Source: Desulfovibrio ferrophilus (GTDB lineage: Bacteria; Desulfobacterota; Desulfovibrionia; Desulfovibrionales; Desulfovibrionaceae). From it: DNA of 64,000 bases. This document shows positions 8,278 to 17,692 of the stretch, piece after piece (within the stretch, counting starts at the first letter, position 1; each line of letters starts with the position of its first letter). A program made the translations under genes and the position numbers. The notes below the pieces were generated by a model. The model was not told the DNA's origin. It saw only the letters and a program-made list of their open reading frames with translations, and did not search any database. The stretch lies in assembly GCF_003966735.1 (NCBI RefSeq), contig NZ_AP017378.1:3537501-3601500 (forward strand). Reading direction: 5' to 3'.

Positions 8278-9281
8278 TTTGATTCTCCTTTTTGGGAGAA
8301 GATAAACAGCTTTTCGAACTCGGCCATACTCATATTACCGGGTACGGAATTTCGCTTCACCAAGTAGTTGTTCGTAAAGAATGGATTGGCTCCTTTTCCC
8401 ATGGTCAGTGCACCCCTGAATCCGTTCTTCTTCAACAATGAAATGACCATTTCGTTGGTGGCGCCAAAGGGGTAGGCAAAGAAGTCTGGAGCATATCCGA
8501 TTTCCGTCTTGAACTGCAGGGTGGGTACGGTCATTTCCCGATCTACGGCAATGACGAAATCTTCAAGGGTCTCATCGCCCTGGCGACGGGTCAGGTTGCG
8601 CAGGGTTTTGGTTCTGTGACCAATGCCGATGCCCGAATCGTGCATCTGGCGAATCTGTTCCCAGGACAGGGCTGCGCCCTTGCCACTGACCAGATCGGTG
8701 GCCACGAACACGGTGGCAGGATACCCGAACTTTTGGAGGACAGGGTAGGCCACGCTGAAGGTGTTTTTGCCCACATCGTCGATGGTGATCACCACCGCTT
8801 TTTCAGGAGCCTGTTCCTTGAATTCCAGGAAATCATAGAAGCGATCCAGAGGCAGGGGTGTGTATCCCTTGTCTTTCAGGAACTGCATCTGTGCCTCGAA
8901 ATCGGAGCGCTTGACGGTGATGGCGTCGGAAACGTCTTCTGAAAAACCGCTATAGGCCAGCACCGGGACAGTCTGAATCCGGTTGTCTTGAATACCGCCC
9001 AGGTTGATGGGGGTACGAGGGATGATGACGATATCCCCTTCCTTGACGGAATCGATTCGGTTGTAGGCGGCAATGATCCATGCTTTGTCCGGATCCTTCA
9101 GATAACGGTTGGACAGAGTCTTCAGTGTATCCTTGGCGCGCACCTTGACCACGGAGTAGTTCTTGGAGGTGCGAGTTGGTGATACCCGTTTGGACCTTTG
9201 TGAGCCGCAGCCGGTGATTGCAACGGCCAGAATCAAAAGTAGAGCTGCCATCAAGATGTGGCGCAGGGTTTTCGAGTTCAC
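8274..9281 (-). CDS. LysM plus polysaccharide-deacetylase-like lipoprotein
   Basis: A 335-residue protein with a lipobox (VAITGC, Cys about 25), so probably a lipoprotein. A LysM-like domain follows (VVKVRAKDTLKTLSNRYLKDPDKAW, about 43-90), then a NodB-type deacetylase fold at about 145-320 with VITIDDVG and FFAYPFGATNE. NodB enzymes use an Asp and two His for the metal. The Asp pair is present, but the second motif reads GHRTKTLRNL, where the usual second His (HxxxH) is missing. Activity may be altered or lost, leaving a glycan-binding role. It overlaps the LysM/TPR gene by four bases. Confidence 0.85.
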   Translation of the reverse strand: MNSKTLRHILMAALLLILAVAITGCGSQRSKRVSPTRTSKNYSVVKVRAKDTLKTLSNRYLKDPDKAWIIAAYNRIDSVKEGDIVIIPRTPINLGGIQDNRIQTVPVLAYSGFSEDVSDAITVKRSDFEAQMQFLKDKGYTPLPLDRFYDFLEFKEQAPEKAVVITIDDVGKNTFSVAYPVLQKFGYPATVFVATDLVSGKGAALSWEQIRQMHDSGIGIGHRTKTLRNLTRRQGDETLEDFVIAVDREMTVPTLQFKTEIGYAPDFFAYPFGATNEMVISLLKKNGFRGALTMGKGANPFFTNNYLVKRNSVPGNMSMAEFEKLFIFSQKGESK

Positions 9282-9308
9282 AGTCCTCCCCCCTCCTCGT
9301 TGTTGAGA

Positions 9309-11162
9309 CTAAGCAGACTTTTTGGGAGCCTGCGGTGTAGGTGAAGTCCCGCCGGAAGCGGTTTCCGCTGATTGATCCGTTACTGTCGTCGGACGAGTCT
9401 TGGGAGGCGGTGGTGCCGCCGGTCCAGCCTTGGAAGGCGGAGGAGCCGCAATGCCCTCGCCGCTGAAGGGGATGGGCTCCGGGGCCGGTCCGTCTTCTTT
9501 CCCGTGTATCTTCAGGATTTCAAAAGGCTGCAACGGCTGTGATTTTCCCTTGACCATCTGCGGCTGCATCATCCTGGTGGCAGCGAGGTCTTTGACCCTG
9601 CCGAAAGTGCTCTCGCTGAGTACGATTTTACCTGGTCCGGCCAGCGCATTCAGGCGGGATGCCACGTTTACCGTGTCACCAATGACTGTGTATTCCATGC
9701 GCACTTCCGAACCGATGTTACCAGAGACAACCTCTCCGGTATTGATAGAGGCTCCCACCCGCCCGAGAACAGGATTGGTCGTATTTTCGGCCCGCTGCAT
9801 AAGTTCCTGCTGCATGTCCCATGCAGCTTTCACGGCGTTGACGGCGTGATCTCCTTCGTAGTCCGGCAGGCCACCAAATACTGCCAGCACTTCGTCTCCA
9901 ATGAATTTGTCGATGTAGCCGTCGTTGGCTGCGATATGCTTACTCGCCACGTCGAAGAATTCGTTCAAGTTTTCGACGATGACGGCAGGATCGCTTGACT
10001 CCGAATATTTGGTGAACCCCCGGACGTCGGCGAACATGATGGTCGCCTCGGACTTGTTACCCTTGAGCCAGACACTCTCGGGGTCGGCCAGGATCAGATC
10101 GCGGATGGTGGTGGATACATATCGACCAAAGCTTTCGCGCATGATGGATTTGAGCCACAGTTCGTGGCTCATGTAGTTGAACGCCTTCCCCAGGTCGTCG
10201 AATTCGTCCTTGCGTCTGAAATTGACTTTGTGGTGGTAGTTTCCACCGGAAATTTCCTTGGTGGCGACCACAAGTTTCGAGATGGGGCGTGAAAAGTTGG
10301 TGCCGAGCAGTCCTGCCACGGCCATGCCGATCAGGAAGAAGATGATGGTCATCACGTAGATGAAGACCTTTTCCTTGCCGATGCGGTCCTGAATGAAGTC
10401 CAGAGAGATGCCGACGTGCACTTCACCCAGCGCTTTGCTCTGGAATTCCACCGGCGCTGTAACATTCAAAATTTGTTCGTTATTGATGAGTCTGCGCTTG
10501 AAGTAGGAGATGTTGCCCTCTGTGGAGACATCTCCGATCCTGCCCGGGAGGACCAGGGGCTTTCCGACTTGGCTCAAATCCGTATGAGCCTTGATGGTCC
10601 CGTCTCGCCCGGCGATAATTGCGTAGACCAGTCCTTCGATTTGGGTGACTTCCTTGATCAGGGAATTCAGGCGCAATGTGTCGTCGTTCACCAAGGGGAT
10701 TTTGGCTTCCGTGGTGAAGTAGCCAAGGCTGATTTTCCCGGATTTGACGCTTTCTCGATACAGGTTGTTGGCCTGTCGTTTGAGCATGAAGTAGGATAGC
10801 ACCAACATGATGGTCAGCAGGAATACTGCCAGGGTAAGTGACAGCTTGACGCTGATGGGGATTCGTATGCCTAAAAGCCCTTTGGCGGCGGGATCGAGTT
10901 GCTCATCAATGTCATCGGTAAGGGAGGTGGCACCCAGGCCATAGACTCTGTTGATCAGGGCCAGAACATCCTTCTTGTCTGCGAACCCGCTTTCTACAAC
11001 AACCCGTGACAGGGGGAGGGAGTGTCCCTGCGCCTCTGCCTGATTTTGGCGTTCCACGGCCTGGGCCAGTTGCATTGCATTGATCAGGCCTTCGCGGATC
11101 AACGCTTCACCGAGTGGTATATGTGCTCCACCACTTGAGCCAAACAGGTTGCCGAGTGACAT
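9309..11162 (-). CDS. Membrane adenylate/guanylate cyclase with HAMP domain
   Basis: A class III nucleotide cyclase of 617 residues. Residues about 12-80 resemble the MshEN/GspE N-terminal domain (LGEALIREGLINAMQLAQAVERQ). A first membrane helix follows (SVKLSLTLAVFLLTIMLVLSYFM), then a periplasmic sensor region, a second helix (VFIYVMTIIFFLIGMAVAGLL), a HAMP linker and the cyclase domain. The metal-binding aspartates are in MFADVRGFT and FIGDEVLAVFGG, and YTVIGDTVNVASRLNA is the substrate-side motif. The tail is Pro/Ala-rich. I chose the ATG at 11162 because GAGGAG lies six bases upstream. Whether it makes cAMP or cGMP cannot be told. Confidence 0.92.
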   Translation of the reverse strand: MSLGNLFGSSGGAHIPLGEALIREGLINAMQLAQAVERQNQAEAQGHSLPLSRVVVESGFADKKDVLALINRVYGLGATSLTDDIDEQLDPAAKGLLGIRIPISVKLSLTLAVFLLTIMLVLSYFMLKRQANNLYRESVKSGKISLGYFTTEAKIPLVNDDTLRLNSLIKEVTQIEGLVYAIIAGRDGTIKAHTDLSQVGKPLVLPGRIGDVSTEGNISYFKRRLINNEQILNVTAPVEFQSKALGEVHVGISLDFIQDRIGKEKVFIYVMTIIFFLIGMAVAGLLGTNFSRPISKLVVATKEISGGNYHHKVNFRRKDEFDDLGKAFNYMSHELWLKSIMRESFGRYVSTTIRDLILADPESVWLKGNKSEATIMFADVRGFTKYSESSDPAVIVENLNEFFDVASKHIAANDGYIDKFIGDEVLAVFGGLPDYEGDHAVNAVKAAWDMQQELMQRAENTTNPVLGRVGASINTGEVVSGNIGSEVRMEYTVIGDTVNVASRLNALAGPGKIVLSESTFGRVKDLAATRMMQPQMVKGKSQPLQPFEILKIHGKEDGPAPEPIPFSGEGIAAPPPSKAGPAAPPPPKTRPTTVTDQSAETASGGTSPTPQAPKKSA

Positions 11163-11345
11163 TGTCATCTCCTCGTGCCCATGCACATCAACAAAGTATC
11201 CTGCGCCCCTCTCAGCAGGAGAGTCTGCCTTATGGCATTCAGAAATCGATACTATATCAATATATAGCTCTTGAATGGCTAAAAAATCAAGTGTGCCTAT
11301 ATTTTGGGGTAGAAAACGTGAAGAAAGAGCTGATATGTCTGGTGT

Positions 11346-13508
11346 CTATTCCATTTCGAGGTAATCCGCTAGGATTACTTTGAGGCCGAACCCCGGGAAA
11401 TTGATGCGAAATTTCCCCTCACCCACGGTGGCGATGACCTTGCCGCGTCCAAAAATCTTGTGTCGGCAATATCCGAGTTGAGTCGGGCCGTTTCCTGTGG
11501 CGGTTGGGCCAGTGCCTGCCCCTTTTGAGGAGTGCTTGGCTGTGGAGGATTGCACCGACGATGCAGGTGCCTCAGGCGTGCGCGTGGTGCCACCGTCCAC
11601 CCTGGCCAGGCCACCCGAGTAGTTTTCGCGCCAGGCCTCGTAGGTGCTCAGGGGCAACTCGGACAGGAAGGGGCTTTCCAGGGCGGGCTCACTTGTACCG
11701 TTGTATTGATTGTAAATTACGCTAGGGACGAACAGGGCCAGCCTGTCTTTGGCGCGGGTGCAGGCGACGTAGAGCAGGCGGCGTTCCTCTTCCAGATCCT
11801 CGGCGCGTTGCAATGCGTGGCGGGAGGGAAAGCGGTCCTGCACCAGGTCGATGATGACTACGGCCGACCATTCCAAACCTTTGGCCGAGTGCACGGTGGA
11901 CAGCACCAGCGTATCCTCTTTGCCTGTGTCTTTCTCCGGTTCCGGGTTCTCCAGTGAGATATCACCCAGGAATCCGTCCAGGTTCTCGTAGCCTGCGGCA
12001 ATGCGCTGCAACTGTTCCAGGCCGGATTGACGGCGGGGATAGTCGTCCGCGAATTTCTTTTCCAGAATGGGTTGGTAGAATTCCAATACCCTGCCAAGCA
12101 GCGGGGAAGGCCGCTGGTCCTGAGTGCGCAATCCGTCCAGAAAATCCAGCACTTCGTTGACTTGCGGGTTGCGTTTGCAGGAAGCCGTAAGATATTTTTT
12201 GTCACCGTCCATGACAGCTGCGAAGATCTTGGCGCAGGTCTTGGGGCCAACCCCTTTTACATGATCGAAAACGCGTTGCCATGCAGGGATGTCTGAGGGG
12301 TTCTGCATCAGCCGCAGGAAACTCAGGGCATCGCGAATGTGCGCGGCCTCGGTGAAGCGGATGCCGCCGAACTTCTGGAAGCGGATGCCGAGTTTGTTCA
12401 GTGCGACTTCAAGGGAGTAGGACTGGTACCCCGCACGGAAGAGCACTGCGACTTCGTGCAAGGGAAACTTGCGCCCGAACTCCAGAACTTTTGAAACCAC
12501 GGCCTGGGCCTGGGATCGATCCGAGATGGTGCGCACCATCTGAGGCTTGTGGCTGTCCTTGCGTTCGGTAAACAGGTTTTTCCTGATTTTCAACTCTGCC
12601 TGCTCCAGCAGGGCGTTGGTCAGGTCCAGAATGGGCTGGGTCGAGCGGTAGTTCTGTTCCAGGCGGATCAGTTTTGCACCGTCGAACATCTGCTCGAAGG
12701 ACAGGATGTTATGCACGTTGGCTCCGCGAAAGGCATAGATGGACTGGGCATCATCGCCCACGGCCATCACATTTCCGCTTTTTCCACCCAGCAGTTTGAC
12801 GATGCGCGCCTGCACGAGGTTGGTGTCCTGGAATTCGTCCACCATGACGTATTTGAAGCGGCTGCGGGCAAAGTCGCGTGCCGGTTCGTGGTCACGAAGC
12901 AGGCGCTCCAACCCGAAGAGCAGGTCGTCGTAGTCGTAGAGTCCATGGCGTTTTTTGAAGACGGCGTAGGCCTTGGCCAGTTGCTCGATCTCGCCCTCGT
13001 AGCGCAGCATGTGGAAGGCCTCGTTCTGCAGCACCGCACTGAGGGCCAACTCTTTATTTCGGGACTTGCTGATCAGGCCCATGAGCGTTGATTTTTTTGG
13101 GAAAGATCGATCGCCTTTGCCCATGCCGAGATCACTTTTGATGTCGCGCAGGGCATTTTCGGCATCTCCCTGATCCATGATGGATACACGACCGGCTTCG
13201 TCCAAGGCTCCCGGGAAACGGCGCAGCATGGAGAAGGCAAAAGCATGGAAGGTGCCCCCCGTTACTCCGGCCAGCCCGCCTTCGAGCAGCAGCTCGGCCC
13301 GGTCCTGCATCTCCTGCGCGGCCTTGCGGGTGAAGGTCAGCAGCAGAATGTTTTCCGGGGCCACGCCGTTTCGTACCAGGTGCGCCAGGCGGTAGACGAT
13401 GGTTCGGGTCTTGCCCGAGCCTGCACCAGCGATGACGAGCACTGGACCTTCGGTGTGACTTACGGCTTCCCATTGGGCTGGGTTCAAATCATTTTTTAGG
13501 TCGATCAT
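11346..13508 (-). CDS. UvrD/PcrA-type superfamily 1 DNA helicase
   Basis: An ATP-dependent 3'-5' helicase for repair and replication-fork rescue. Motifs in order: Q-motif LNPAQWEAV, Walker A GAGSGKT, TFTRKAAQEM, Walker B VDEFQDTN, VGDDAQSIYAFRGA, QNYRST, STVHSAKGLEW and the VACTRAKDRLALF arginine-finger region. The C-terminus (GRGKVIATVGEGKFRINF) matches the small Tudor-like domain of PcrA/UvrD that contacts RNA polymerase. 720 residues is a usual length. It begins 40 bp after the phosphatase-like gene and may share its transcript. PcrA and UvrD cannot be told apart here. Confidence 0.94.
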   Translation of the reverse strand: MIDLKNDLNPAQWEAVSHTEGPVLVIAGAGSGKTRTIVYRLAHLVRNGVAPENILLLTFTRKAAQEMQDRAELLLEGGLAGVTGGTFHAFAFSMLRRFPGALDEAGRVSIMDQGDAENALRDIKSDLGMGKGDRSFPKKSTLMGLISKSRNKELALSAVLQNEAFHMLRYEGEIEQLAKAYAVFKKRHGLYDYDDLLFGLERLLRDHEPARDFARSRFKYVMVDEFQDTNLVQARIVKLLGGKSGNVMAVGDDAQSIYAFRGANVHNILSFEQMFDGAKLIRLEQNYRSTQPILDLTNALLEQAELKIRKNLFTERKDSHKPQMVRTISDRSQAQAVVSKVLEFGRKFPLHEVAVLFRAGYQSYSLEVALNKLGIRFQKFGGIRFTEAAHIRDALSFLRLMQNPSDIPAWQRVFDHVKGVGPKTCAKIFAAVMDGDKKYLTASCKRNPQVNEVLDFLDGLRTQDQRPSPLLGRVLEFYQPILEKKFADDYPRRQSGLEQLQRIAAGYENLDGFLGDISLENPEPEKDTGKEDTLVLSTVHSAKGLEWSAVVIIDLVQDRFPSRHALQRAEDLEEERRLLYVACTRAKDRLALFVPSVIYNQYNGTSEPALESPFLSELPLSTYEAWRENYSGGLARVDGGTTRTPEAPASSVQSSTAKHSSKGAGTGPTATGNGPTQLGYCRHKIFGRGKVIATVGEGKFRINFPGFGLKVILADYLEME

Positions 13509-13547
13509 GAGGATACCGGGGGTCGGAGATTGAGGATGGCGAAGCGC

Positions 13548-14852
13548 CTAATCTTGCTTGGGGAAGTCGAAAAAGTCCAGAACCAACCGGCCAGTATCGC
13601 GAAGGCGCCGTGGTGCCGCTCCATTGGAATCATAGAAAAAAACATCATCGGCACAGTGTACGCCATGGCGGCCATGAAAACCGAAAAGCGAGCGGCTATC
13701 GAATTTGGCAGTCAGGCTGAAGCCTGGATGCGGCTCGGCCACCAGTTCCGGGGCTATCCCGGCCATGGGCCCTGGATAGAGGATTTCGCGCTCATGGACT
13801 GTGCGGATGACCGGGCGGCCCTCAAACGTCAGGCTCATGAGACCCTTACGGATGCGATCCAGCAGGCCAGGAACCTCTGTGGGGGTGACTCCGCCGCGCG
13901 AGAACCGTTCGCGCGTGTGCAGGTAGATGCGTCCAGGGTCCAGGGCAAAGGCTGCTGAGTCCGAGGCGATGGCACGTGCATCGTTTTCGTGGTCATGAGT
14001 TCCGGTCAGCCTCAGCAGGCCTTGTTCTGTGAGCCAAGTGTTGAGGTCCACCTCGGTGATCAGTTCCGTAAAACCATGGTCCGCCAGGGCGATTAGCCGC
14101 TTGGGGTCTGGCAGCGCTTCGTACATATTCAGAAATTCTCCGATAAGGGCATCCCATTTTCGGATGAAATTTTCGCAGGCCGGGGCCAATGGGTGGGTCG
14201 GATCGCTGAGCGCCGGATAATGAAAGTGGAACAGGCGGTCGGTCTCGGTCAGTACAAAGACGAAGAGGTCCCAGGCGAGATCGGGCCAGAGCATGTTCAG
14301 CGCCGTGTGGCGTGAATGCAGGGTTGTGCGCAGTTCAGTGAGCAACAGGTCTGGGTCATCTTTGCCGCGGGCCGTATCAGCCTCTAGTTGGTATCCGGCT
14401 TGTGTGAGGGGGCCGGAGAGAAAAGGAGGATAGACTGCCCGTGAGAGTTCCGGGGCTACGAATCCGGCGATGAGCATGCCCTTCAGGGGGTGCGCCGGGT
14501 AGGTGTTGGGGAGGTTGATGACCTTGCTGGTCAAGCCCTGTGCGCTAAGCCGTTGCAGGATCGTGGGGCAGCGCACGGCGCTGGAGTCGGCAATAGCGAC
14601 CTCGTAAGTATGCGGATCAATGCGCGTGAAACCGAAGACACCATGTTCTTCGGGTCCAGCCCCGGTGGCAAATGAGGTCCAGTTGACGGGCGACAGCTCC
14701 GGCAGTTCGGAGCGCATGGAGCGCGCTTCATCCGTCATGGCGATGCGCGCCAGGTTGGGCGTCAGCCCACGGCGGCACCAGTCGCGGGCCAGTGACAGGG
14801 GCAGACCGTCCAGGCCAAGGACGGCCAAACGCGGGCGTTGATTATAGGTCAT
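13548..14852 (-). CDS. Alkaline-phosphatase-superfamily phosphodiesterase/nucleotide pyrophosphatase
   Basis: 434 residues of the type I phosphodiesterase/nucleotide pyrophosphatase fold. The N-terminal LAVLGLDGLP carries the first metal Asp. PVNWTSFATGAGPEEHGVFGF contains the catalytic Thr/Ser region, and ALADHGFTE carries the later Asp-His metal ligands. No signal peptide is visible, so it is probably cytoplasmic. Such proteins hydrolyse phosphodiesters or phosphonates, or transfer phospho-groups; the substrate is unknown. It is the first gene of a minus-strand row leading into the helicase. Confidence 0.85.
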   Translation of the reverse strand: MTYNQRPRLAVLGLDGLPLSLARDWCRRGLTPNLARIAMTDEARSMRSELPELSPVNWTSFATGAGPEEHGVFGFTRIDPHTYEVAIADSSAVRCPTILQRLSAQGLTSKVINLPNTYPAHPLKGMLIAGFVAPELSRAVYPPFLSGPLTQAGYQLEADTARGKDDPDLLLTELRTTLHSRHTALNMLWPDLAWDLFVFVLTETDRLFHFHYPALSDPTHPLAPACENFIRKWDALIGEFLNMYEALPDPKRLIALADHGFTELITEVDLNTWLTEQGLLRLTGTHDHENDARAIASDSAAFALDPGRIYLHTRERFSRGGVTPTEVPGLLDRIRKGLMSLTFEGRPVIRTVHEREILYPGPMAGIAPELVAEPHPGFSLTAKFDSRSLFGFHGRHGVHCADDVFFYDSNGAAPRRLRDTGRLVLDFFDFPKQD

Positions 14853-14945
14853 GGGCCGGTGCTACCGGGCGTGGGCGCGTCGGTCAAGGACATGTCTTGT
14901 TCTCATTGACCCGTGGTGTTATCGCGAGTATGAAATGCCACTCAT

Positions 14946-15032
14946 GCCCGGGTGGTGGAATTGGTAGACACAAGGGACTTAAAATCCCTCGGTAGTGATA
15001 CTGTGCGGGTTCAAATCCCGCCCCGGGTACCA
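14946..15032 (+). tRNA. tRNA-Leu (anticodon UAA)
   Basis: An 87-nt cloverleaf with CCA encoded. The acceptor arms GCCCGGG and CCCGGGT pair, the anticodon loop CTTAAAA gives UAA, a long variable arm of leucine type follows, and the T-loop is GGTTCAAATCC. Confidence 0.97.
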
Positions 15033-15536
15033 TAAGCATGTCGAGGGCTTGTCTGTGTTCATGGAGAATGCAGGCAAGCCTTTTTGTATGCAGTATGTCC
15101 CATTTCATCCCCATGGTGTCCCGGCTTGGCCGCGTTTACGATTGTTCGGCGTCCGTCTTAGTTGCCTCCTTGCATTATAGAGGGTGATCCTCTTGCAGGT
15201 TGCATGTCATTTTTGACGCTCAGCCGACCTGTTCGAATCGAATTTGAAATTGATGTCCGCAAGGTGTGTTAGATCAGAGTCGCTACGTTAGTTTTTCAAC
15301 AGTCGCGAATAAATGTGGTTTATGTCATCATGGTACATGTCCAGATTTTTTGTGGCGGCTGAACCCAGCAAATACATTTTTTCTTTTGCGTGCGATCTGT
15401 AATGATCGTGCAGGTTTTTTCTTGGCGAATAGTTTGGAGGAGCATGTGTAGAGGCTCCTCTTTCTACGGTGCCACATACGTCGCATTGACGTGCGGAGGG
15501 AGGTTCCGCAGTCCAATTCTTGGGAGGAATGAGATT
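15033..15536. other. Intergenic region upstream of the RTX gene
   Basis: About 500 bp between tRNA-Leu and the RTX gene, more AT-rich than its surroundings. It presumably holds the RTX promoter and a long leader. I see no convincing sigma54 or Fur motif and no gene with a ribosome-binding site. Confidence 0.5.
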
Positions 15537-16973
15537 ATGTCCAACCGGCAGCCCGAACTCTATCGTGTGATTACGGAAAACAAGCAGTTGCTCTCTGATG
15601 TGCTGAAAGCGTCAAGCACGGAGGACTTCGTCGCGACGGTGGAAAAGCTGGGCCGACAGCATGGTATTCCCGTGACATCGCAAGAAGTGATGGATTTCTT
15701 CGAGCACCCTGCGAGCAGGGAATTGTCCGACCAGGAATTGGAAATGGTAGTCGGTGGGAAGTTCGGCAGCATCGAGGATCTGCTGGCGTCCCTTTTTGCG
15801 GGCAACGACGAGATTCTGGGGGGGCAGGAGGATGATACCATCAAGGGCTATGGTGGAGATGATTCCCTGTACGGTTACGGTGGCGATGATTTCTTGTCCG
15901 GTGGCTCTGGTAACGATTTATTATCGGGCGGTCATGGCAATGACACACTCGAAGGGGGTGGCGGCAACGATTACCTGGATGGCGGCACGGGAGACGACAG
16001 CCTTTGGGGTGGCAGGGGCAACGATACGCTCGAAGGCGGCGACGGCAATGACTATTTGGATGGTGGCACGGGAGATGACAGCGTCCGCGGGGGGAGTGGT
16101 GTAGATACCCTGTACGGCGGGGACGGGCACGACACCCTGTATGGAGGTTGGGGCGGCGACAGCATGGTGGGCGGCTCGGGCGACGACAAGCTCTACGGGG
16201 ACCAGGGGAACGACACCTTGTACGGTGGGGACGGGAACGACACCCTGTATGGCGGCACGGGCGACGACTCCCTACTCGGTGAAGCAGGTGATGATTTCCT
16301 GTTCGGTGGGGATCAGAACGATACCCTGCGCGGCGGGGCGGGCAACGACACCTTGCTGGGCGGCGAAGGCGGGGACCACCTCTACGGGGGCGAGGGGGAC
16401 GACAGTATGTCTGGCGGGGCCATGTACGGCCATGAAGATTATGGCCATGATTCCATGTATGGCGATGCCGGTAACGACTCCATGGACGGCGGAGTCGGCA
16501 ACGATTTTATGGATGGCGGCGATGACGACGATTTCATGACTGGCGGTGAGGGGTACGATACATTGTACGGCGGATCGGGGAATGACACCCTGGACGGCGG
16601 GAGAAACAGCGATTCGCTGTTTGGTGGTGCAGGCGACGACCTTCTCCTCGGCGGCGATTACTACGGCAACAACACCCTGGACGGTGGCGACGGCAACGAC
16701 ACCCTGGTTGGGGCCTACGGCAACGACATGCTGACTGGCGGAGCCGGTGCTGATGTTTTTGTCTTTGAAAAGGGAGCCCATGTCTCGAGCGCCGACACCA
16801 TTACGGATTTCAACCCGCAGGAAGATTGGCTGATGATGAAAGGGGCCGAGTCCGGAGACTTCGATGTCACCGTTCAGGATGGGAACACCATCATCCAATA
16901 CGGAACAACCACCATCACCTTGCAAGGCGTGGAAATGACCGAGGAAGAGGTTTGGGACCGGGTCCAGACCTGA
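15537..16973 (+). CDS. RTX calcium-binding repeat protein with Nif11-type double-glycine leader
   Basis: A 478-residue acidic, Gly/Asp-rich protein. Residues 1-75 resemble the Nif11/NHLP leader family: a helical region, then ELSDQELEMVVGGKF, the double-glycine site where C39-type ABC-transporter peptidases cut. From about residue 98 to 405 there are roughly thirty nonapeptide RTX units of the GGxGNDTLx kind, which bind calcium in a parallel beta roll. The C-terminus (ADVFVFEKG, TITDFNPQEDW) is like the serralysin C-terminal domain used for type I secretion. The start at 15537 has GGGAGG upstream. No transporter or protease gene is adjacent. It is likely exported; its role is unknown and could be adhesion or surface-layer related. 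Confidence 0.9.
   Translation: MSNRQPELYRVITENKQLLSDVLKASSTEDFVATVEKLGRQHGIPVTSQEVMDFFEHPASRELSDQELEMVVGGKFGSIEDLLASLFAGNDEILGGQEDDTIKGYGGDDSLYGYGGDDFLSGGSGNDLLSGGHGNDTLEGGGGNDYLDGGTGDDSLWGGRGNDTLEGGDGNDYLDGGTGDDSVRGGSGVDTLYGGDGHDTLYGGWGGDSMVGGSGDDKLYGDQGNDTLYGGDGNDTLYGGTGDDSLLGEAGDDFLFGGDQNDTLRGGAGNDTLLGGEGGDHLYGGEGDDSMSGGAMYGHEDYGHDSMYGDAGNDSMDGGVGNDFMDGGDDDDFMTGGEGYDTLYGGSGNDTLDGGRNSDSLFGGAGDDLLLGGDYYGNNTLDGGDGNDTLVGAYGNDMLTGGAGADVFVFEKGAHVSSADTITDFNPQEDWLMMKGAESGDFDVTVQDGNTIIQYGTTTITLQGVEMTEEEVWDRVQT
15820..16755 (+). repeat. Tandem RTX-encoding repeat tract
   Basis: The DNA repeats in units of 27 bases (nine codons), for example around GGCAACGACACC and GGCGGCGACGGC. The tract is prone to slippage and to copy-number differences between strains or assemblies. 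Confidence 0.85.
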
Positions 16974-17090
16974 TGACCGGGGCAGAAATCTCTGTTCAGC
17001 CGAACATAAGCACTGCGTCCGATGACACTCGTGACCCGACCCCCCTGACCACCATGGCAAGAGTGTTGGCTGGGCGCGACACCGGTATCG

Positions 17091-17546
17091 TCAGACTAGC
17101 GCCAAGCCCTGCCTGCTGTATAAGATCAGTGACTCCAGAACGTCTTGAGTGACTAGTCGTACGATCTTTCGGCATTCGTCCATTTGAGCTTCTTCCCCAA
17201 AGCGCAGTCGAAGGGTCTGGCAATGGGTGGTGGCGTACCTCGCAAGGAATGCCTCGCGAACCGCTGCCCCCAGGTCTGCGGTCTCGGTCCAATCCTGTCC
17301 CGGTGCTTTTCGACCATGCATTTGGCCGATGGCAATGAGTGCTCCACTGAGAGCGCCGCAGACTTCCTGATGGGTTTTGCCAAATCCGCCACCAAAGGGG
17401 GTGGCGCAGGCCACGCTTGCTTCTGATTCCTGGCCCAAGGCTTCCAGTGTTGCCTTGGCTACGGCCTCGGCACAGTGGTATTCCTGACCAAAGTAGTTTC
17501 CAGCCAACTCGATGGCTTTCTCAAGATTGATCTTCGTGTTCTGCAT
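17091..17546 (-). CDS. C_GCAxxG_C_C family probable redox protein
   Basis: 151 residues with the spaced cysteines that define this family: YHCAEAV near residue 25, VACATPFGGGFG, EVCGALSGALIAIG (the CGAxxG motif), HCQTL and DECRKIV. These small proteins are thought to carry redox-active cysteines or a metal centre; no reaction is established. GGAG precedes the ATG. It is divergent from the LysR gene starting 147 bp away, the usual arrangement for a LysR regulator and its target. Confidence 0.9.
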   Translation of the reverse strand: MQNTKINLEKAIELAGNYFGQEYHCAEAVAKATLEALGQESEASVACATPFGGGFGKTHQEVCGALSGALIAIGQMHGRKAPGQDWTETADLGAAVREAFLARYATTHCQTLRLRFGEEAQMDECRKIVRLVTQDVLESLILYSRQGLALV

Positions 17547-17692
17547 CGTGAGCTCCTCTGTCTTGAGTTTTTCATATCAATCGGTATAGGCTATTGTTTA
17601 ATTGATTGATCGAGTCAAACGATTCATTCCGATGGCTGTGATCGTTGTCCGCGATGGGAGTCATGAAGATGAGTGGCTGATGGAGGAAAGGC

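Noticed and set aside
15820-16755. CRISPR array
   Set aside because: The periodic repeats are 27-base coding units of the RTX protein, with no unique spacers.
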